From: Onchidella celtica
Taxonomy: Eukaryota > Mollusca > Gastropoda > Systellommatophora > Onchidiidae
DNA length: 64,000 nucleotides
Reading direction: 5' to 3'
NCBI GenBank assembly: GCA_963931925.1
Contig: OZ007569.1
Location: 67,883,250-67,947,249, forward strand
The translations under genes were made by a program, and so were the position numbers. The notes under the pieces are model-generated. The model searched no databases, was not told where the DNA came from, and was given only the letters and a program-made list of their open reading frames with translations. Numbering within the stretch: the first letter of the stretch is position 1; the number at the start of each line of letters is the position of its first letter. Shown in pieces: positions 12,375 through 25,500 of the stretch.

Positions 12375-15300
12375 CTACCAAGTAACAAGGAGCCCTTCTC
12401 CACAACAAAGAGCGGAGTTTCACTTTGGTTAAATCAAAATGGATTTTTCTGTGCCAAAACCATACAACTTGCAACTGTCATATACGATGTTGAGATGGTG
12501 TCGACATCATCATTTAATACTTTGGTGGACTCATCTGATACTTGAAGCCATTTTATATCAGTACAAAATGTAACGCAAGGGTTTTTTTTTTTTTTGGCCC
12601 CATGGTCCTACGACTTTTGTCTTGTATAGCGAGTCCCCTAGCCCTAAAGTTCACCAACGTACCTCATATTAAACGCACCTATCACTCAGCCACACTCATA
12701 TAAGTATGCTGAAAGATCAAAGAAATTATATTCACAAATTAACCAGCAATGCTGTTGATATTCATTTTAGATAAAGAAGACGCGGGGCGGGGCTGCTTGG
12801 GGTAGAGGAAACTGTACACTGAATAACTCAGCCCCAGGTCTGATTGTATCAAAACATTAAGTCTCCTTTTATTTCTGCTGCATGCTATAAATTTTTGTCC
12901 AGGAGATTTAGCTCACCACTTAATGTTGTATTTAATCTGTTCTTTTTTTTTTTTCTGTATTTAGTTTGTTTATTTCTTGCTATTGGCATGTTCCTTTTAT
13001 GTGTGTATGTGTGTGTGTTTTAACCGAGTTCCAGTTGTTACGGTTGCCTGTAAAGAACCAGCTGTTTCATTCAGATCCCTTCAGTCTTGCTACCAATACA
13101 GTTACTGATACGCTCTATAAAAAAAATCTAACAAATACTGAGTTCCCTTTGCCCACATGTCGATTAAATCGTCGGCGTATACTTGCTGCAACTGTGATGT
13201 TTTTAAAAAGTTCATTTGATACTTCATTAATCTTTACCAAGACTGTGGCCAGATTACCACCGTGTTTGGTTTCTTTGACAACCTAAAATCAGTGCAGACA
13301 AATTTAATATTAAAAGCAGTTCGAAGGTTGCAGACTTATGTGGACACTTTTCTTGTTAAAGTTTACCTTGGTTATCATGTCTCCTCTATTATAGATTTGT
13401 TTAGATGTATTTATCCTGGGCGAGTATTGTACATCAGGTCCGTACAAAATCCAGACAAGAAACTGTATCAAACTCGGAGGCTGACATGTCGACATGACCG
13501 TGTGACTGACATCTTCAGAAACATCACCATCTAGTCGAGATAATTGGACCATGCCCATTTGTCAGCCATATTTCTTATCTACAATTATATTATTAATAAT
13601 ATCCATTGTTATGGGAAAGCTTGGGTGATGTAAGTTTGCCGTAGAATGATTTTGTTGTAGTGGGGTTTTTTGGTGACTGCTGTTATTCACATAAAAAATT
13701 TTGTAGCATGCATTAAAGCCGTTTTTCTTGTTGGCTTTCAGAAGTCATTACGTAATGGCAATGTTCTCGCATTTGTTTCTCTGCCAAAACAAGATAAGAA
13801 TATTTCTCTGAAAAATGTTTGGAAAAGGTCAAATTTCCTGTGATGAAATCTCTTGCTGAGTTCTCATTTGTATACTTTTTACTTGCCAGTTTTAAGTTTG
13901 AATATTGGGTTCAACGGTGCTTCGGCACGATTACGGGTATTTTGTTCCTTTCGCATTTTAAAAAATTATTTATTTTATTTAAACTTGATACTCAGAGCTT
14001 CATCAGTTGGAACTGCACAAATGAAATTTAAAAGCTAGGTATAAAAGTGTGTTATCTATAAATTTCTCAAAACGTGTTTTGTGAGAAAATCTAGAATAAA
14101 TTTTGTGAATGTTTAATTGAGAGCAACATTTTATTAATCAAAATATATCTTATTGGAAAAGGCGAACACATTGCAAACTGCTAATGACAAAATCAAATTA
14201 GGACAAGGATGTTTATCTCTTGCGTCAATGCCTTGAGTGCTATTTTGGTCGAGAGTTTGTAATCAATGTTTAGTGTAAAAGCTGACAAAATCTCTCTAAG
14301 AGGCGATAGAACACATTGATGAAGGCCAGAGATTCCCCACCTCAGATCTTGCAGTGGTGGGACGGTGTGTGTGTGTGGGGGGTTGGGTGGGGGTGGGGTA
14401 TCCAGCGCTCCATGGTAAAAATTTGTTATCGACTTATTATTATTATCTTTATTATTTTTGTTATTATCATTATTCCTAAACGTTTTCGTTTCTTTGGTCG
14501 CGTGGGAAAGAATATTGGATTTTTTCGTAGGCAAAGAAAACACTGTCATATTTATAAATGCCCATGAGACGTAGGCACATCTGTAGTCTTCACTGTACAG
14601 ACCTCTGGCTTGAAAACTAACGAGCCTGCTTTTTATTGAGAATACCAGACGTCTGAAATTTTGCCAAACGAAGGGTACTCAAATATGCGCTCCTGCGGTA
14701 GAAGATAATGTATTTTATTAATATGCAACGCACTCCCGTCCACATGTGTAACGGGTAAACAGAAGAAAATGGGACAAAAAGAAAGAGGGGGGGGGGGGCA
14801 GTTTGCTCAAAAACTGTCCAAGTAGGCAACACTGTTTATTCATGATATCTCTAAGTCACATGAAAAAAAAAATTAAAAACCCAAAACTGACAAACGGACA
14901 GACAGCAGGTTAAACCACCCGGCTCTACATTCCTCTCAGATCAATACTAAACAACTTTTGAGAACTTTCCCAGTGTCATAAAGTTTATGTGCGAGACTAT
15001 TTTATTCTATTTGTGAAATTTAGAAGTCCTGAATACAAAACATAGATGAAGTACCCAAATAAACCGCGATAGCCGAAAGGAGCCGCTGTCGTGCCGACCT
15101 GCCGTAACACTCAAACTCAAACTCTGAGTACTCAAACTCCCTTACTTTTGGTGTCAAAATGTCCTCTGCGAACCAGGTTTTAACCTCCTCTGGTCAGTGG
15201 TCATGGCGCCTGTAGATAACGGACAAATACAAATAAACATCGGCTTTTATTTATTGGAATACAAGACATTTTTGCTAAGTTGTGAAGAACATTTAAAAAA

Positions 15301-16294
15301 ACAGAATAGGTACTGCCGACTCTTCCATTGTCTTGTTTTCATAATTAGATCAACCTTGCTGTCTATTCTCGGGATTTTTTTGCAGCTGGCATTGAAAAGA
15401 AGATGCTTTAGCCAACATTGTGGATCTTCTTTTGTTTGAAGTGTGACAAAGACATATACCAGAGGAAATACCCATATAAATAGATCGACAATTAGAAGGC
15501 GTAATCATCTCTGTGTGGAAACTAGATTATGTTGCTCCCAGCGTTCCAGGCAGGCAGGTAGGTGTACTTGTAAGCCTTTGTAATGGGGGTGCTTCAAAGG
15601 TCACAGTACTTAGGCAACGCCGACGACTATTACCTGCACACAAGTCAAAGGCATTCTGCTAGTACAAACGGCTGGACAAAGAGTGTTTACGCTATCATAA
15701 ATAAAGGGTAGTACTCGTAAAATCTAGATGGTGGACGTTAATGATACCTGGGCCATAAAGCAACTTTTGCCTAAATATTCCAAGCTGTTTCATTTGCTTG
15801 AAGACGGTTCTTTTCCTCCGAAAAGCTCCCGTACATTCGATCTCCCAGGATTTGTTCTTTCGTTTTCAGGGGCGTGGGGGCGGGGGGCGGCTGTGTCACC
15901 TGATTACTATGTTAAATCTGAATATGGACGATTTTTTTATCCATTTCTTTCCTTTTAATTCTAACCCCACCTGTTGACTTGCCTTCTCGGAGAACCTTGA
16001 ACGTAGGGCAGTGTTTTATATACAGTGAAGTTATCTTTCCGCCCTGCTCCTTATGTGATTCATCAAAGGGCTTGTTTTATTGTTTCAGTGCATACATCTT
16101 GGCTGGGAGAGGTCACAATGGGAAGGGTTTGAGACTGAAAGAACAACAGGGGAAGGATGTGTTATTTTGTCTGCATGAATGTCGTTGTCTTTGATCTCAC
16201 TGGAATGCCCTCTCTCCACCCCAGGTCTTATTTTCTGTCAAAGCAGATACTTGTTTACCAGGGAAATAAATGTAAAAAATAAGTTGCGTTTAAG
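12375..16294. other. Non-coding, no gene recognised
   Basis: No recognisable gene. It includes a T run near 12580, a GT/G-rich stretch near 14365-14400 and a G run near 14787. Small open frames show no domain. Confidence 0.5.
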
Positions 16295-16858
16295 GCAGCG
16301 ATTCCCAACCGTTCACGTCCCTCGTACCCCTGGGAACTTTTCGAAAGTAACTTTACCCCCACCCTGTTTAGCTCGATATCAAAATTTGGCAAAAAAGAAA
16401 AAGTTGTATGTAGCAAAGCCTCGCGTTAGAAATAAACGTTGCCTTGCTGCAACCCCCCAGTTTTTGCTGTGGTTTTTATACTATTCTTGTTTAGCTCGGT
16501 AGCTTTAGTCGGTCTGAGGTCTTTATTTTAGGCGGGTCACTCCTTTGGGATTTACACCTCGTATGTTTAGTTTGCACTTCTACCATAATAAAACAACTCA
16601 TAAAGGACAGTGCTGTTTCTAACATTATCATTGTTAAGTTCAAATAACAACAACAATAATGATAGCACATAGCAATGTTATTTCACTTTTTATAAACAAA
16701 TGACTTAATGATGAACAGATAAAGGGATATCTGAACCAACACAACTAGTCAGTGAGAACACATCAGTCCAAATTTATCCTCTGGGTAGGAGATTAATTAT
16801 TACCTGGGTATAGAGTTACCCCAGCTTGGGAACCCCCCTCCCCCCCCCCCCCCCCCCA
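16295..16858. mobile_element. Probable hAT-like non-autonomous element
   Basis: The left end reads CAGCGATTCCCAACCGTTC. The right end, read on the minus strand just inside a C tract at about 16836-16858, reads GGTTCCCAAGCTGGGGTA. Both share the TTCCCAA core typical of hAT terminal inverted repeats and have TACCC-type sequence a little further in. There is no transposase frame inside. The right terminus is obscured by the C tract, so the expected 8-bp target duplication could not be confirmed and the right boundary is approximate. Confidence 0.4.
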
Positions 16859-17153
16859 AGGATCAAATTAAGTGAGTGTAACAACTGATACTCTGAGTAT
16901 CTCTGGCCCTTTGCTTTGTTAACATGAAACATTATGCTATTGTTTTCCCTCTCCTACAAGTTCCTTTTCTACTGGAAGTTAGACCACTTGTAATTCTTTT
17001 TAGACAAGATTAGATTGTTCCATCAGATAGTCCGATCCCAAAGAAGTGAACGAATACTCTTTAAAAACAAACTTAGAGCGCTATAGACAATCTTTTTTGC
17101 CATTCGCTATTCGAAGTACCGTAGTAGTGTTTCCTGATGTAGTAATATGCTGA

Positions 17154-17519
17154 CTGAAAAGGCTGACTTGGATTTTCTCCCCTGGACACGCTGGAGTATC
17201 TGGAAATGAGAGAGCGGATAAGTTTGCTGGTGAGGCCCCAATGCAAGGCTCTCTTAGTCTCGGGGAAAATGAAATTCTCGCAGCTTTGAGAGAAACAGCA
17301 CCACAAGAAGACGGGGACACCATCGAACGTAAAAAACTGTTTGGGCATCAGAGAGGCTGTGGAGTCAAGAGCCGGTTGTGTGGTACTGCAAGACGACTGT
17401 TCAATCAACATCTTACTGGAGTTGTTAGTGAGAAGACCTTGTCCGACATGATGGCGCGGAGAGCTGAGCACGTATGGGTGTGTCCCGAGTGCGAGGAGGC
17501 TGGTTCTACACCAAAGTAA
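17154..17519 (+). pseudogene. RNase H / C-terminal remnant of a non-LTR retrotransposon
   Basis: The frame reads WIFSPGHAGVSGNERADKFAG. GHAGVSGNERAD is the conserved C-terminal block of an RNase H domain, including its last catalytic aspartate, as found after RT in Jockey/I-type LINEs. About 80 further residues follow, ending in EHVWVCPECEEAGS, a CxxC-type tail, then a TAA stop. The frame is closed upstream by TGA at 17151-17153, and I recognise no RT or endonuclease upstream, so the copy is 5'-truncated or decayed there. The RNase H would have removed the RNA strand during reverse transcription. This fragment cannot act alone. Confidence 0.75.
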
Positions 17520-17769
17520 TACCAAAGTAAAGTAGTATGCTGTTGTTAGTTTTCCTAATGGATTGTTCTGGCAGTGTGTGTGTGTGTTAGTAATGTTCTT
17601 ATTTGCTGGTAACGTTGTGTGAGCAATGTGCATGTGTGCGATATGCTTTTAGACTCGTGTGACTTAGATATTGTATTTACTGTTGTACTGTTACTGACGA
17701 TGTGACAACAAATTTCCTGACAACAGGATAAGAATGTTGTATCTTATCTTATCTTCCCTTATCTTATTT
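17520..17769 (+). mobile_element. 3' untranslated end of the RNase H LINE with (CTTAT)n tail
   Basis: After the stop codon come about 220 bp of non-coding sequence ending in a short pentanucleotide array, TATCTTATCTTATCTT-like, at about 17740-17769. Short tandem repeats at the 3' end are usual for several LINE clades, and this probably marks the end of the element. Confidence 0.55.
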
Positions 17770-18725
17770 CCTGCATGGCAGTCCACTACTTTGTGCTCTT
17801 AAATGAAGGGGGGAGGGGGGTTGAACAAGCTGTAGTCGCGTAGTCTGTATAACCAACTAAAGGAGCTATCACTGGACTAAGGGAGACCAAATTTCGGCAA
17901 TGTAATTAAACTCTCCAGAGTGTTCCTTCCGCCTTGGTAGCCTCTGGGTCTTTGGGAAGTTAAAGTGCAGTCTTTGGTGGATCTGACTGGCTTTGTTGTT
18001 GGGCACTGAAGTACGGTGGAGATTCTGAACAGGACATTGAACGTCAGGCATTTGGAAAGGAGATGTCTGAGGCAGCTCTGCGCAAGTGGTAACATTCTAC
18101 CCATTTGACTTGGCACTTCAGGCTGTCCTTGAACTTCTTCGGGCGACCCTAGTTTTAGTCGATATACCACCAGTTCCTTAGAACGACTTACCTTCGTATC
18201 ATGGCTTCATCCATAAGGATAGCATTTTTTTGGGCTATTTTCCGAAGGGCATTGTGGACAATTTGAAGCCAAAATATACTCTGAAACGCTGGCCCACTCC
18301 AGCCCTCATTCTAATGTTATCACATTTCAAAAAAATCAGCAAATCATTATACAAACAATACTGCAGCTGGTGGGAACAAAATTACTTTGTAAATCTAACA
18401 GTCTTACAATGTTTAACTGTATTAACTATCGATGAATTTGCCAAGGTTTTCGTGTGAATATTACTTTCCATCAGCCCGCCGCTGGTTGGGTAAAGTAACG
18501 TAACTCCCCATACAGGTGCGTGTTATGTAACAGGTGCAGGGCATACAGTAGTTATCAAAGCCAGTCACTGGCAACTGTTATGAAACAGCACCGCCTGTAA
18601 AAAGATGGAAAAAAAATCACTAAAAGACTATAACAAAATTATAAGAGCATAGAAGAGTAGATTATGTGCAAACTCGTGCTTCCTTGTTGTACCAGAGTAC
18701 TCCATACAAGGCTATAGAACAAAAT
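17770..18725. other. Non-coding, no gene recognised
   Basis: Nothing identifiable apart from a short G run near 17810. Confidence 0.5.
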
Positions 18726-18760
<35 letters not shown>

Positions 18761-18780
18761 AAGAGGAGGGGGGGGAGGGG
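18726..18780. repeat. Compound (GT)n(GA)n microsatellite
   Basis: GT units pass into GA units and then a G-rich run. Confidence 0.9.
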
Positions 18781-18786
18781 AGATGG

Positions 18787-18990
18787 CACTCAGGTCTAGT
18801 AGCCAAAATAAGCTTACTTTCAACAGGTCGTTGTGACTATTTTGTCGCCAGTTAGGAAAAATGTTATTGTGGCTATTTTGACCCCCAAAAATATTCTTGT
18901 AGCCAGCTAGACGAAGCTAATTGTGATCATAATGCTAAATCTAAAACTTTCCTAAAAATCAATTAAAACCTAACTTGGCTTATAGTCCAG
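18787..18990 (-). repeat. Dispersed repeat family 2, copy 1
   Basis: Read on the minus strand it contains GGAAAGTTTTAGATTTAG, AGCTGGCTACAAG, AAAATAGCCACAATAAC and AACTGGCGACAAAATAG. The CAAAATAG(C/T)CACAA motif occurs twice roughly 36 bp apart, so the repeat has internal periodicity. Diverged forms of the same motifs are at 23850-24110 on the plus strand. Class unknown. Confidence 0.45.
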
Positions 18991-18999
18991 ATGGCCAGT

Positions 19000-19077
19000 C
19001 TGTGTATGTGTGAGTGTGTGTGTGTGTGTGTATGTGTGTGTATGTGTGTGTGTGTATGTGTGTGTGCGTGTGTGTGT
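19000..19077. repeat. (TG)n microsatellite
   Basis: TG dinucleotide array with regular TATG interruptions. Confidence 0.9.
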
Positions 19078-19779
19078 TTCATCCTTGGTATGCTTAGAAC
19101 AGCAGACCTGACACTTTGCATGCTTGTAACTTATAAACTGTTACAGGAGTTATGCTTGTAGAGAACGTGTCTAAACATTCAAAAACTTCCATAGGAACAT
19201 AGTCATCTTGACATGTATGGAATGTTAGACACCAGAGGATTTTATAGGACCTCGCCAGTACGTAAAGATGAAACCAAATATTTGTTTCGCCTTTGCGACT
19301 CATGGACGAGTATGTTCTAAAATATTTTTGACAAATAAAATTAACAATGTGTAGTTACGTAAAATTGACAATGCGACACAGCCTATATTATGTGATTACC
19401 AAGTTAGACCAGATGACATCATGATTGTTAGCTTCCAAAATTAGCCATTCGTTGTAAAATTTCCCACCTAGCAAATCAGTCCATCTCCACCTAGCAACTC
19501 ATGAAATACATGGAAGTTCGATAGGTTTTTCCAGAATTCAACCACTATATATTGTGAAGTACACAAAGCAGTTGCATTAAAAAAAAAATGCCCAACACCA
19601 ACTTGCGTTATTTTAAATATATTCTAACACAACTAATTTAGATATGATCTCTGCCTGAAACAAGATTGGTATCACAATAATAATAATAATAGTAAAATTC
19701 CTCCTGCGAATTATACATCAAAGAGAACTTGTTGAAAGTAATAAAAAAACAAATACTTATCAGAAACCCTAGTCAGATT

Positions 19780-20150
19780 ATATCGGGTGGAATATTTCGT
19801 GACTGGGAAATAATATGCAGAATAGGCCAAGCAAAAGCAACTTTAAAAAAAACTAAAACTCATGTAAAAGCACAGACATGTTATTCGGTAAACGTGAAAG
19901 ATAAATTACGCCATTATGCATGGGTGTGGAGGATGGACAATTACGAAAAAGTGGGAAAAGGCGCTCAGAGAAGCTGGAAACATGGTATCAGCACATGAGA
20001 GTACGTAGACATCAAAGTAAACTAACCAATCAATACTTCCAGAAACAAGAGAGAAACGGAACGTCATAAATAACATGGATGTTAGCTCAGTTCACCAGCC
20101 ATGTGATCAGACAACGCCAAAGTGGAAGACCTGATAACTACGTGAAAAAT
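19780..20150 (+). pseudogene. Decayed LINE tail (probable)
   Basis: The plus-strand frame 19729-19998 contains CRIGQAKATLKKTKTH. RIGQAKA(A/T) followed by KxK is a conserved block downstream of the RT thumb in endonuclease-RT LINEs of the kind present at 27.3 kb; that intact copy has ARIGKAQAAF at the same place. The following residues, KLRHYAWVWRMD, fit a decayed form of the region that normally reads LYGCETW. Beyond the stop the match is lost in frameshifts. Identification rests mainly on one short block. Confidence 0.4.
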
Positions 20151-20516
20151 CTGTGAAAAAGAGACACATAGAAATCAAAAGAGAAAAAAAGATGATTTTA
20201 GACTGTTTGACAGAATAGCTCGGAAATGCGAGGGCCTCCAAACTGGTGACAGTTGACGAGGATAGAGATATGATGAAGAATTAAACTCCAGGTCTTCTGG
20301 CAGAGCACAGAATGGCAGTGATTGCAAATAATTGCTCATTTTTTATTGAACTGTTTACGCACGGTCGACGTTTTGGGGAAAAGCCGCATGCCAAAGACCA
20401 AATTTTACAGGAGATACGATGGTTATTTCGCCTAGAGTTACGAGTTATTCTTTATTCATTCTTCATTTTGTGATGACCGGCACAAAACTTGGGGCCTTAG
20501 TTCTTATTAATAAATC

Positions 20517-20970
20517 TCCATTTTCTGAACAGCAGGAGATCTTTCAGTATGTAGAAGAGGTATAGACCCTTTCAACTTCCGCGTTACGGTTGTTTGCGGG
20601 GAGCCGCACGGCTTCCGAAAGCGCCGTGTAGGGCAAATACCTCAAATTGCCTTGATGATGGCATCTGAATATGTGGACATTCAAAGCAAAGATGCATTTT
20701 TATGCCAGAACCAGCGCGAAAAGGGTTTGTACAGTTGGGTGCCCAATAGGGGATGGCATCGTTCGGCCGTTGTACACCGCTTCCGCCCTACAAGTGGGGC
20801 CTGCCGCCATTTTGTTTGCAAATCACATAATATGGAGGACGGTAAATTAAAAGGGTCTATAACAAACACACATTTTGACACACATAATACTGAAGCCGCA
20901 AAAGTTGAACGTCAAATAACTCAGTTGTGCAAAAAGTGGAGTTGGAACAAACAAAAACTAAGGTGGCGGG
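20517..20970 (+). repeat. Dispersed repeat family 1, copy C (long form)
   Basis: The left end matches copies A and B (CTCCATTTTCTGAACAGCAGG, then TTTCAGTATGTAGAAGAGG), and so does the right end (TGTGCAAAAAGTGGAGTTGG, then AACAAACAAAAACTAAGG). Between them lie about 300 bp absent from A and B. That middle is locally GC-rich and includes GCCGCCATTTTG, a YY1-like motif. This may be the fuller version of the family, or a copy with an insertion. Confidence 0.5.
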
Positions 20971-23849
20971 CTATTAGCACAAAATTAGTGCCTATGCAGT
21001 AAGATAAAGCGCATTTCATTCCATAACAAGATGTGCAAAAGTTAATTTGCCCCCGACTAGCATACTGCGTGTTTTCCGCAGCATGGTGGGAGGTGTAACC
21101 TTTTCTCTGCACAATGCTAGGTGACCTTAAAGGTTTTGAATTTGACACTGACTTCCTCTATTCTCACAGAAACAGCCAGAATGCAGATTCAGGTAAACAG
21201 GCGGGGCTTAAGTGCCTGCAAATGTTTATTCAATGCGTTTGTCAGAATCAAAGATAGCTCTTGGCTGCAAGTTTTGTCTTGCTTCATCTTCTCTAAACGC
21301 AGAAACTTTATTAAGCCTTACGGTATCTTTACAGAATGGAGAATGCAGCCACTGTGAAAGAAACACCCACAGTCTGACCGACATTCACACATTAATGATC
21401 AAGAAAGTGATACAGCATTCCTCATAATTTGATTGTCTTTCAAGGTGCCTAAGACGTTTTATGATTGAGTGGTTCTCTAACAAAGAACTCATGAAAATAG
21501 AATTTAAACAAAACAAACAGTTAATAACGAGTCTGCATTCATTTCAATTGGACGAAACCACAAAACACGGTTTCTCGTCTTCATTGTAACATATGGACAT
21601 GTTTTGATTAACATAAACGGCAAAGTGTGTGGTGTGGTGGGAATGTGGGTGGGTGGGGGAGTGACAGGTTAATAATTATGTTTAGAGGAGTTTACAATAT
21701 TTCCACCTCCTGCAGCCATTAGGGACCGGTGTTTGCGGCAATCTGTGCTTCTCACGCCTCTCATTACTCGTCCCAACCAATCTGAGGTGATTACGCCAGC
21801 GTAGAACAAGGGTCTTCAAACTCTGAGTCGTAAACCCTTTTCATGTATAATTATCCAAGTCACTACTAAGGCATTCTTGGAATTTTCAGTCATGTGGCAA
21901 TTTGATAACCTTTTGAAAGCTGAAGAGACTATTTAAGCCAGTAGTATAGCTCCCAATGTTTCTCTCATTCCATGATTTACTCAGCAGAGCTAACCGAAAG
22001 CACACACACATACGCATGCATGTATCACCCTTTGGATGACAATATTATTGTAAAGATCTATACAACTAGCATTTTGTCATGATTGGGGGTGAGAGATACA
22101 CTAAACTGAGGGAGAAAAGCAGAAAGATGAGAGAGACACCAATTGTTGTACAAAGAGCTATCGTTTCACAGCCATCAACCAACTAGAGAACCAACCAAAG
22201 ATCGTACCATTCGTTCAATGAATGACTGAATGAGCTAGTCAGTCATCAGTCAGCCACACAATCAATAAATCAGGTAAATAGCAACAAGTTATCCCATTTG
22301 ATCTTTAATACATAACCTGTGTGGGGTCGAGTGTCATACATCTGGATAAAGTAAAGTGTTAATGCCAGTTTACTCGGGCTTGAAGCGCTGACGACCTGCG
22401 TGAAATTGAATTTGAACAGCCGTTAAGCGGTCACTGTGTATGGCCAATGCTCACGCTCACCGCAGCTGAAAACTCATTGTCTAGACATCCCCCATTTCTG
22501 AGACCATTACACGGAGCTGTTTTCATGGTCGTAAGTACCAGGCCATAGAACAAAAGCCCTTTGTCAGAGGGAACGGACTATGGACATCAAGAACAGGCGT
22601 CCGCCTTTGTAGTCGATATGATTTATGATTTGATCAGTAATAGATAAATTAACATTGTTATAACAATGGTTTGGGCGTTAATGAAATCGGCTACTCATTG
22701 CTTCGTCGCGAGTTTCTATCATCCTGGGGCATAGGATTGTGAAAGAATCGTTCACACTCCCAGGCTGTCCAAAATATTCAAAATGCTTCATCCTAGTGTA
22801 ATGATTAAGCATTACAACTTTGTTCTGTGAATATTTATAGACAAAGGCATCCGCTATGAGGCAGCCTTTTCTTCTGTCCGTGTGACCACTCTAGTGTTAA
22901 TCTGACTTGATTTGGGGTTAACGGGTTTACAACTGTTACTTTACACCCTTCACAATTCACTGATAACGTCCAGTGGCTAAAGCACAAAAGGTACTAAAAC
23001 CGAGCGCGCAAGCCCATGTATCATACAATGAGCATAGATTGTTTTTAATGACACTTTCTAACAGAATATATTATACACTCATATATCACCACAGACATGT
23101 CAAATTTGGAAACATGTACATAGTTCAAAAAGATGTCATTATCCCGTCGACACCTTGTATTCTGGGCAGATCCTCTGAGTCACTCCTGCACGCGGACTGT
23201 AATAATGAATTATATTGAAATATTTAAATGAGTTTACAATCCGCCGCCATTATGACACGTTGAATTTTATTCGATTGAACCATTTATCAACACAACAGCC
23301 AATTGTTCATTAGGAGGTGTTTACAAATATTTCAAACTGATCGAAACTAAGGCTGTAGGAAGGATTTTAATCAATGTTTCATTATTATTGTATCACTGGT
23401 ATTAGAGAGATTAATATGGTGATATTAGATCAAGTTCAATGTTCACAGTCATTCAGATGTCAAAGTATGAATACTCGTACTTGCATGAGTAGTCTTGAGC
23501 AAGCATAATGATACATTGTCATTTGTGAGACTTCAAGGAACGGGTCTTGTCAGCATTTTGACAAATACTAAGAGGCACTAAATTAACGTTTTCTTGCTTT
23601 GCTTTTGATTCCCCCCGCCCGGATCCCCAGCTGAGTGCTCATTTCAATATCTGCACATCTGTATAGATCCACAAAGGAAACAAAATTAACAGTTAATTAA
23701 TTAGCTCTAGCCTAACAACTGTCTTGAGGTAAATGTTCAATCATCAGTTTATTTACTTTAAGATCGGTATGTTCAATATCTTGTTAGATACAAGATAATA
23801 TAACTAGTAATCATCATAGATAGGGATTACTAAGTAAGACTGACTATTT
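20971..23849. other. Non-coding; possible hAT-type terminus near 21807
   Basis: No gene recognised. CAAGGGTCTTCAAACTCTGA at about 21807 resembles a hAT terminal repeat start (CAGGGGTCTTCAAACTTTG type), but no partner end was found. A G-rich stretch lies near 21630-21660. Confidence 0.35.
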
Positions 23850-24110
23850 TGACCATGTGGCCAAATCCGGCTTCGTTTGAATTGCATAGTGCATAATGAA
23901 TTTTTTGGGAAGGTTTTAGGATTAGGCAACTGTCGACAAGAACCTGTCGTCGGCGAACTGACAAAAATACCGAGCTCACAAAATGGTCACAATAACGATC
24001 TCAGAAATTGCCCACACTAAGGTTCTAAATTGGCCACCACAAGTTGGTAACAAAATTCTATTGTGAGTAGCTGGCTACAAAGCAAAACTAGCCACGATAA
24101 AAAAGGAACA
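23850..24110 (+). repeat. Dispersed repeat family 2, copy 2
   Basis: Contains GGGAAGGTTTTAGGATTAGG, CAAAATGGTCACAATAACG, ATTGGCCACCACAAG and TAGCTGGCTACAAAGC. These are diverged forms of the motifs at 18787-18990, which lie on the opposite strand and partly in a different order. No coding potential. Confidence 0.4.
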
Positions 24111-25500
24111 GAAACACGATGTAAGTAAATGTATGGGCTTAGACCGCATACAGCCCAGGCTCACATCAGTCAGTTACCCATATACAGCGTGAAATACATT
24201 TCTCCTACACCACGGCCGTCTCTAAACTCATTGATTTACCATAATCTTAGTTACGTTTGGTCGCCTGTCTGCTTAGTGCCAATTTCCTTAGGGCAAGAGA
24301 ACGGAGTTTCAGAAACGCGTGGATCTTGACTAATTATTGGTTTAGCTACCCATCGCAGGTACGTGAGTGTAACTGTGTTATTGTATGCCGCAAACGTCTG
24401 GAACAGGCACTGAAAGCATTATTCTGTGAGGGAAAAGCTCACAGTTTGAGAATGGTAGGTTCATGTTTAAAATGAACTGAATTTCAAGGAGCTTCGTACA
24501 CTAATCTTGGTCTAGGCATTACTGGCAGTGGCCATTTAGATATTTATGACATTAAGGTAATGGCTGTAGAAATCGTTTAAACATCACCCAAGAAATTACT
24601 GATGGTTACTATAATATGTCGTATGATATTCTGCTTTGAGGAGAATATTACAATCATTGACAAATTATCCGTTGGGTGAAATACCTGACGATCCAGTGCT
24701 TCCAGAAAGTGAATAATTTTACTTCATTGAAGAGAATATTGATTAGGTTTTGGGCCTACAGAAAATGTCTCACAGCGTGCTTAGTGTAGCAGTAATAAGC
24801 TATTATTGCCATGTTTCCATGCAGTGTAGAAATGGTTTTCGTTGTCATGAAACGTCCAAGATAGTGTCCCTAAATGTTAGCAATGCAATTCTGAAGTCTT
24901 AAACAACACCATGAGGGTTTGGAAAGCGGACTGGAGCCAATTAATAAAATGCACAGAAGTTGGTGGTAGTAATTACCGAAAAAAAAACTGTTTGTAATTT
25001 AACGTGAACTGATTTTTTTAGACCAATTCAAGTTTTATCAGAGAAATACATACAAGAACAATGGAAGAAAACAAGAAATGAAATTAAGGGAACTGACACC
25101 TCTTCGTCCGACGCCAGATGTTATTGTTTGTCAATGAGATCGCTAGCTGTGGTAATGTTGCATGGAAGCTTAACACGTAGCAAGCGCCACTGACCCAGAC
25201 TGGGGGTTTGGGGGTAAAATTGAAAAGAAAGGGTGAAGACGAAAGGAAATGGGCGTAGAGATTCACTGCTCTAGCCAGCCAAATAAAAAATAAGAAATGA
25301 AAAATGGCCTGCCTTTCTGTCCCTCTTGGCAACGTGGCAAATCGATCGTGTTCAGGTTTTATTGGTGATGTTTTCTACTTTACATTGGGCCATGGGGTTT
25401 CTTTCCACGAGTTTCCTTCCTTCGGGAAATGTGTCGTGCTAAAGATTTCACCCTCGCTTTCATTCTGCCACCACATTTAAATCTTTAATTTGATCGCCAT
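24111..25500. other. Non-coding, no gene recognised
   Basis: Nothing identifiable. Confidence 0.5.

Noticed and set aside
17073-17633. 186-residue minus-strand frame
   Set aside because: It is antisense to the RNase H LINE remnant, whose plus-strand frame has clear motifs. No recognisable domain on the minus strand.
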